DNA of 36,053 nt from an uncultured Myxococcales bacterium (lineage in GTDB: Bacteria > Myxococcota_A > Polyangia > Nannocystales > Nannocystaceae), in NCBI GenBank assembly GCA_902826865.1, contig CADEGN010000017.1, positions 1 to 36,053 of the forward strand, in the 5' to 3' direction. A program made the translations under genes and the position numbers. The notes under the pieces were generated by a model. The model searched no databases. It was not told the DNA's origin and saw only the letters and a program-made list of their open reading frames with translations. Below are positions 32,606 through 36,053 of this stretch, piece by piece. Numbering within the stretch: position 1 is the first letter of the stretch; the number at the start of each line of letters is the position of its first letter.

Positions 32606-33459
32606 TCGAATGCGATGAGCGCGAGCGCCAGCGGCTCGTGGGGCTCGCCTATCGCATCCTTGGCAGCGTCGCCGAGGCCGAGGACGTTGTCCAAGACGCG
32701 CTGTTGCGTTGGCGCAACCTCGACCGCTCCGAGATCCACAACCCGGCCGCGTTTCTCACGACGATGGTGACGCGCCTGGCGGTGAACGTGTTGACGAGCG
32801 CGCGCGTGCGCCGCGAGACGTACGACGGCCCGTGGATGCCGGAGCCGTATTTCGTCCCCGACGAACCAGACCCGGACTCGATCTCGGTCGCATTCCTCGT
32901 GCTGCTCGAGTCGCTCACTCCGGCGGAGCGTGCGGCCTTGGTGCTCGCCCGTGTGTTCGACTATTCGCACGAGGAGATCGCCAACGTGCTGAGTATCGAG
33001 GTGGCAGCGTCGCGGCAGTTGCTGCATCGCGCCCGCGCCAAGCTCGCGCAGCGACGTCCACGCTTTCGCACCGATCCCACGACGCACGCCCGCCTCGTGG
33101 GGGCATTTATCGCCGCCTGCGGCAGCGGAGATCCGCAGCAGATGGCGGCCGTCTTGGCCGATGACGTCGTCGCCCGGACCGACCATGGGGGTAAGGCATC
33201 GGCGGCGCGCAAGCCGGTGGAAGGCGTCGCTCGCGTCGCTCGGTTCATGCTCGGACTGGTGCACAAAGGCGGCGACGCCGGGACCCAGGCGGAGCTGCTT
33301 CCTATTAACGGCGCGTCCGCGATCATGGTCGTCCGAGGTGGGATCGTGATCTCCGTGATCACGTTCGAGACCGACGGCGAGCGGCTGTGCGAGATCAACA
33401 TGGTCCGCAATCCTGACAAGCTGCGCCCGCTCGCCCTCGCGCGTGGTTTGCAGGTCTGA
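32602..33459 (+). CDS. ECF41-group RNA polymerase sigma factor with SnoaL-like C-terminus
   Basis: A 285-residue sigma factor. Sigma2 (about 5-70) contains LVGLAYRILGSVAEAEDVVQDALLRW. The linker has YDGPWMPEPY (74-83), the ECF41 signature usually written WLPEP. Sigma4 is about 100-150 (LTPAERAALVLARVFDYSHEEIANVLSIEVAASRQLLHRARAKL). The C-terminal extension (about 160-285) is the SnoaL/NTF2-like regulatory domain with DHGGK (194-198; consensus DGGGK) and NPDKL (270-274), the two motifs that contact the core in this group. No separate anti-sigma factor is needed, since the extension modulates activity. It is translationally coupled to the FAD oxidoreductase and probably controls its own operon. 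Confidence 0.95.
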   Translation: MIECDERERQRLVGLAYRILGSVAEAEDVVQDALLRWRNLDRSEIHNPAAFLTTMVTRLAVNVLTSARVRRETYDGPWMPEPYFVPDEPDPDSISVAFLVLLESLTPAERAALVLARVFDYSHEEIANVLSIEVAASRQLLHRARAKLAQRRPRFRTDPTTHARLVGAFIAACGSGDPQQMAAVLADDVVARTDHGGKASAARKPVEGVARVARFMLGLVHKGGDAGTQAELLPINGASAIMVVRGGIVISVITFETDGERLCEINMVRNPDKLRPLALARGLQV

Positions 33460-33607
33460 GAGCCCACCGAAAGCCGACAGTCCTGCGCCGGCGGTGACGG
33501 CTGATGTCACGGCGATCGTGACCGGCAACCCAGCGGGCGCCGCCCGCTCGACGCAACAGACCAACCCCTTATCGCCCGCGGAGCGCGAGCTTCGGGCCGC
33601 CCCCCGC

Positions 33608-33623
33608 CGCGGATTTCTCCGCG
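33608..33623 (+). other. small hairpin before the metal cluster
   Basis: CGCGGA (33608-33613) and TCCGCG (33618-33623) form a 6-bp stem with a TTTC loop, 20 bases before GTG 33644. It lies in the 184-base spacer after the ECF41 gene and could be a leader structure; no known metal-regulator operator is recognisable there. Confidence 0.3.
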
Positions 33624-33643
33624 TGCTACCGTGCCGCCCGCAC

Positions 33644-34012
33644 GTGGTCCGCCTACTCGGATGGCTCCTGGCGCTCTGCGCCGTACTCCCCGCTTCGGCG
33701 TGGGCGCAGATGGCCGCGCGATGCAACGCCCCCGACACCTGTTGTTGCCGCCGCGAGCGTCCGACGCAGTTGCTCGAGCAGCGCGGCTCCGTGGCCGAGC
33801 GTCCGGATTGCTGCACATCGGCCCCTAGCGACCTCGCACCGCTCCCCTTTCCGCCGCCGCGCGCGAGCGAGTTCATCGTGCCTCCGCTGGTCGGGGGCCG
33901 GCTCGCGCAGCTACCCGCACGGCCGAGTTCGCTTGCGGCCAGCGGGCCAGATCGACGCCCGCGCGGTCCTCCCCCGCGCTGGTTCGGTCGCGTGCGGCAT
34001 CGGTTGATCTGA
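33644..34012 (+). CDS. secreted Cys-rich small protein in metal cluster
   Basis: A 122-residue exported protein. The signal peptide is VVRLLGWLLALCAVLPASAWAQ (cleavage likely after AWA). The mature N-terminus is Cys-rich: CNAPDTCCC and PDCC, six cysteines within about 35 residues, which could bind Cu(I) or Zn or form disulphides. The rest is Pro/Arg-rich with no recognised domain (LPFPPPRASEFIVPPLVGG). It lies immediately upstream of a His-rich lipoprotein, a TolC-type channel and a multicopper oxidase, so a metal-handling role is likely. The start GTG 33644 begins the signal; GTG 33623 is possible. I do not recognise the family. Confidence 0.6.
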   Translation: MVRLLGWLLALCAVLPASAWAQMAARCNAPDTCCCRRERPTQLLEQRGSVAERPDCCTSAPSDLAPLPFPPPRASEFIVPPLVGGRLAQLPARPSSLAASGPDRRPRGPPPRWFGRVRHRLI

Positions 34013-34128
34013 AGCCGGCCACCCCGGCGCGCGGATCGTGCCGCCGCGCCCCGCGTTCGCGTTGTTGCGTGCCCGCCAACGGATCCGCCGGATCGTCGCG
34101 GGGCAACTCTGCTTCGGAGCTACTCACT

Positions 34129-34437
34129 GTGAAGACCATCGTCGCATTCTTCTGCATTGCCGCCTCGCTCGCCTGCAAACCGAACCGCCTCCCGCCCCTG
34201 CCACCCGAGCGGGATCCCACGGCCGAGTCCGCTCCGGTCACACCTTGGCGCGCACCCCCGAACGTGCTCACCACCGAGCTGAGCAAAGGAGCGGAAGGAA
34301 GTGGGCACACGGGGCACCACCACGGCGGGATGCAGCACGACGCGGTCAAGGCGGATGCACCTGCCACGCCCGAGCCCGCGCCTATCGAGCACTCCGGCGC
34401 GGGACACGAGCCAGAGCGGCCGGGAGGCAAGCCATGA
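34129..34437 (+). CDS. His-rich lipoprotein in metal cluster
   Basis: A 102-residue lipoprotein. The signal is MKTIVAFFCIAASLAC-like with lipobox SLAC (about Cys16). A Pro-rich region leads to a His-rich stretch, HTGHHHGGMQHD (about 67-78), with more His later (IEHSGAGHE). Five His and a Met within twelve residues is typical of periplasmic copper or zinc scavengers. The start is GTG 34129, with GGAG 9 bases upstream; the longer frame before it has no signal. Its stop overlaps the efflux-channel ATG by 4 bases (ATGA), so the two are translationally coupled. Confidence 0.8.
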   Translation: MKTIVAFFCIAASLACKPNRLPPLPPERDPTAESAPVTPWRAPPNVLTTELSKGAEGSGHTGHHHGGMQHDAVKADAPATPEPAPIEHSGAGHEPERPGGKP

Positions 34438-35825
34438 GACGTCCGGCAAGCGTCGGGCTGGCGCTCGCGATCGCGAGCTCTGCGTGCGCAACGTCGCCGG
34501 ACAAAGCGCGCTCCGAGGCGGCCAACCTCGCCGGCGAAAGACTCGAGCGCATGGTTTCGTGGGAGCAGAGCACCGAAGCAGACCGCGAGGTCGATCGGCG
34601 CGTGCGCGAACTACTCGCCGGGGAACTCAGCCCCGAGGCGGCCGTCGAGATCGCGCTGGTTCGCAACCCTGAGCTGCTGGCCGATCTCGAGAATCTCGGC
34701 ATCGCCCAGGCCGACCTCGTCGAAGCTGGCCTGCTCGACAACATCCACCTCGGCGGAGGCCCGCGCTTCTCGCTCGCGACCCCGACCGCGCTCGCGTGGG
34801 AGTTCGACGCCGCGGTGTCCTTCATCCACGCCCTGCTGATCCCGCTCAAGCGCAAGGTCGCCAAGGCGCAGCTGCGCGACGTAACCCTGCGGATCGCCCA
34901 CGCAGTGCTCGAGCTCGATACCCATGTGCGCGAGGCGGTGTTCGACGCCATTGCTGCCGAACGGACGCTGGAGTTCCGCCAGGCCGCCGCCGAGCTCGCC
35001 GAGGCCGCCGCCGAGCTCGCCCGTCGTCAGGCTGCCACCGGGGTGGCCGGCACGCTCAACGAGCTCAAGCGCTCCGAGCTCGAGGCCGCCGAAGCGGAGG
35101 CCCGTGGCGCGCTCCAGCTCGCTCAGGTCGCCGTCGTCGAAGCCCGCGAACACCTCGTCCGCGCGCTCGGCATCTTTGGCAAAGATGTCGAGTTTCGCCT
35201 GCCCAAGGCCTTGCCCAAGCTCCCCGACGACGACCCCGATCTCGGCGAGCTTGAGCGCATCGCCATGCGCCAGCGATTCGACCTCCAGGCCCAGCGCGCC
35301 GAGCTCGATGCCCTCAGCGGCGCCGTTCGGCTGGCACGGCGCAATCCTTTTGTTCAGGTCGACATCGGGATCGTCGGCGAAACTGACCCGGGCGATCCGA
35401 CTTCGCTGGGCCCGTTCTTTGAGTTGGAGATCCCGATCTTCAACTGGGGACAAGCCGACGTCGCCCGGGCCGAGGCGATGCTACGCCAGGTCGAGCGCCG
35501 ACTCCGCGGCCGCGCGATCGACGTGCGCTCCGAGGTTCGCGTGCAGCGGGCGCGAATGGTCGCCGAGCGCCGACTCGCCGAATACGAGCGTGATCGCGTC
35601 GTACCGATGCGCAAGCGGATGGTTGAGCTCGGCCAAGAGCGCTACGACGCGATGTTGTTCAGCGTCTACGAGCTGATCGATCTCAAAATCCGCGAATTCG
35701 AGTCACGCGCAGAGCTGGTCGAGCACCTCCAGGGGTACTTCCGCGCCCGCGCCGAGCTCGAGCTCGCCATCGGCGGTCGGTTGGAATCGTCGATCAAACG
35801 CTACGCCAGGCCAAAGGAGCGCTGA
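34434..35825 (+). CDS. TolC/CusC-type outer membrane efflux protein
   Basis: A 463-residue outer-membrane channel subunit. A lipoprotein signal at the N-terminus ends near SSAC (about Cys18). The body is the double-repeat alpha-barrel of outer-membrane factors: long coiled-coil helices rich in Glu, Ala, Arg and Leu (VREAVFDAIAAERTLEFRQAAAELAEAAAELARRQAATG; ARAEAMLRQVERRLRGRAIDVRSEVRVQRARM), with SPEAAVEIALVRNPELLADLENLGIAQADLVEAGLLDN at the start. Such channels work with an inner-membrane pump and an adaptor; neither is in the window but they may lie beyond the right edge. ATG 34434 has GGGAGG upstream. Context suggests copper or a related metal as substrate. Confidence 0.88.
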   Translation: MRRPASVGLALAIASSACATSPDKARSEAANLAGERLERMVSWEQSTEADREVDRRVRELLAGELSPEAAVEIALVRNPELLADLENLGIAQADLVEAGLLDNIHLGGGPRFSLATPTALAWEFDAAVSFIHALLIPLKRKVAKAQLRDVTLRIAHAVLELDTHVREAVFDAIAAERTLEFRQAAAELAEAAAELARRQAATGVAGTLNELKRSELEAAEAEARGALQLAQVAVVEAREHLVRALGIFGKDVEFRLPKALPKLPDDDPDLGELERIAMRQRFDLQAQRAELDALSGAVRLARRNPFVQVDIGIVGETDPGDPTSLGPFFELEIPIFNWGQADVARAEAMLRQVERRLRGRAIDVRSEVRVQRARMVAERRLAEYERDRVVPMRKRMVELGQERYDAMLFSVYELIDLKIREFESRAELVEHLQGYFRARAELELAIGGRLESSIKRYARPKER

Positions 35826-35828
35826 TTT

Positions 35829-36053
35829 ATGCCCACCCGACGATCAATTCTCAAGGCCGGCGCCGCACTCATGGGCGGCGCGCTCGCACCCTGGCGCGTC
35901 CACGGGGCGGTGCCCAAGGCGCCCGACAACCTCCCCGGCCACGCCACGCCGGGCCTGCCGGAATGGATCACCCCGGTGGTGATGCCCAACGGCACCAAGC
36001 TGCCGTACACGAGAGACGCCGGTGTGACCGTGTGGCACCGCGTCGCCCCTACA
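35829..36053 (+). CDS. multicopper oxidase, N-terminal part
   Basis: The first 75 codons of a gene that leaves the window at the right edge. It begins 3 bases after the efflux-channel stop, so it is in the same operon. The N-terminus MPTRRSILKAGAALMGGALA is a twin-arginine (Tat) signal, as in exported copper oxidases folded in the cytoplasm. The following PGLPEWITPVVMPNGTKLPYTRDAGVTVWHRVAP matches the lead-in to the first cupredoxin domain of bacterial multicopper oxidases that oxidise Cu(I). The copper ligands themselves (HWHG, HCH motifs) lie beyond the window, so the call rests on the signal, this segment and context. Confidence 0.7.
   Translation, partial: MPTRRSILKAGAALMGGALAPWRVHGAVPKAPDNLPGHATPGLPEWITPVVMPNGTKLPYTRDAGVTVWHRVAPT

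Noticed and set aside
33505..33531. A second TGTCACG in the spacer after the ECF41 gene, possibly another ECF41 promoter
   Set aside because: At 16 bases' spacing the sequence is ACCC, and 17 gives no CGTC-like element, so the second half is missing.
34611..35453. Open frame on the minus strand opposite the TolC-type gene
   Set aside because: It is Leu/Gly/Glu-rich because the opposite coiled coil is repetitive; no family or signal was recognised.

Overview
The window looks like a piece of chromosome from a high-GC Gram-negative myxobacterium (Myxococcota), probably near Nannocystaceae. Two secreted proteins carry Myxo-CTERM-like tails (Cys-x-Cys, a hydrophobic stretch, then an Arg cluster). 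There are many lipoproteins with long Ser/Gly/Asp/Thr linkers, GTG starts are common, and ECF sigma factors sit in short accessory clusters. The organism assignment is inference from style; no rRNA or taxonomic marker was available. I saw no tRNA, rRNA, CRISPR array, transposase or phage gene.

Layout. 1-3292: the C-terminal end of an alpha/beta hydrolase, then a minus-strand housekeeping group rsmB - membrane protein - rpe - zinc-ribbon protein. 3356-4725: a cytochrome P460-like lipoprotein and a membrane-anchored alpha/beta hydrolase (plus). 4740-7697: minus-strand group of PlsC-type acyltransferase, CorC/HlyC-type CBS membrane protein and hotdog thioesterase. 7854-9461: secreted metzincin-like protein with a sorting tail. 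9479-10987: single-pass membrane protein, followed by a gene-poor gap. 11450-16511 (plus): outer-membrane-type protein, hotdog thioesterase, ILVBL-type ThDP lyase, BoxB benzoyl-CoA epoxidase and a repeat-rich lipoprotein. 16536-20722 (minus): a tightly coupled four-gene amidoligase/peptidase cluster (C39-like peptidase, RLAN/RimK ATP-grasp, GCS2 ligase, N-formylglutamate amidohydrolase-like). 20787-22798: adenine deaminase and HDOD protein. 22817-26520: an LVIVD-repeat lipoprotein, a secreted sorting-tail protein and a secreted intradiol dioxygenase-like lipoprotein. 26559-28853 (minus): envelope-type protein, ECF sigma factor and its likely anti-sigma partner. 29001-31210: L,D-transpeptidase and a secreted protein of unknown function, convergent. 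31430-33459: FAD oxidoreductase and ECF41 sigma factor with a candidate self-controlled promoter. 33644-end: the start of a metal (probably copper) handling cluster with a Cys-rich secreted protein, a His-rich lipoprotein, a TolC/CusC-type channel and the N-terminus of a multicopper oxidase.

The best candidate for an incompletely described system is the four-gene cluster at 16536-20722. It contains two different ATP-dependent carboxylate-amine ligases plus two amide hydrolases, joined by overlaps or a 2-base gap, and suggests a small peptide-like metabolite or a peptide tag built and removed by one operon. The second is the thioesterase - ThDP lyase - BoxB set, where BoxB stands without BoxA or BoxC. 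Functions are from motif recognition by eye; no database search was run.
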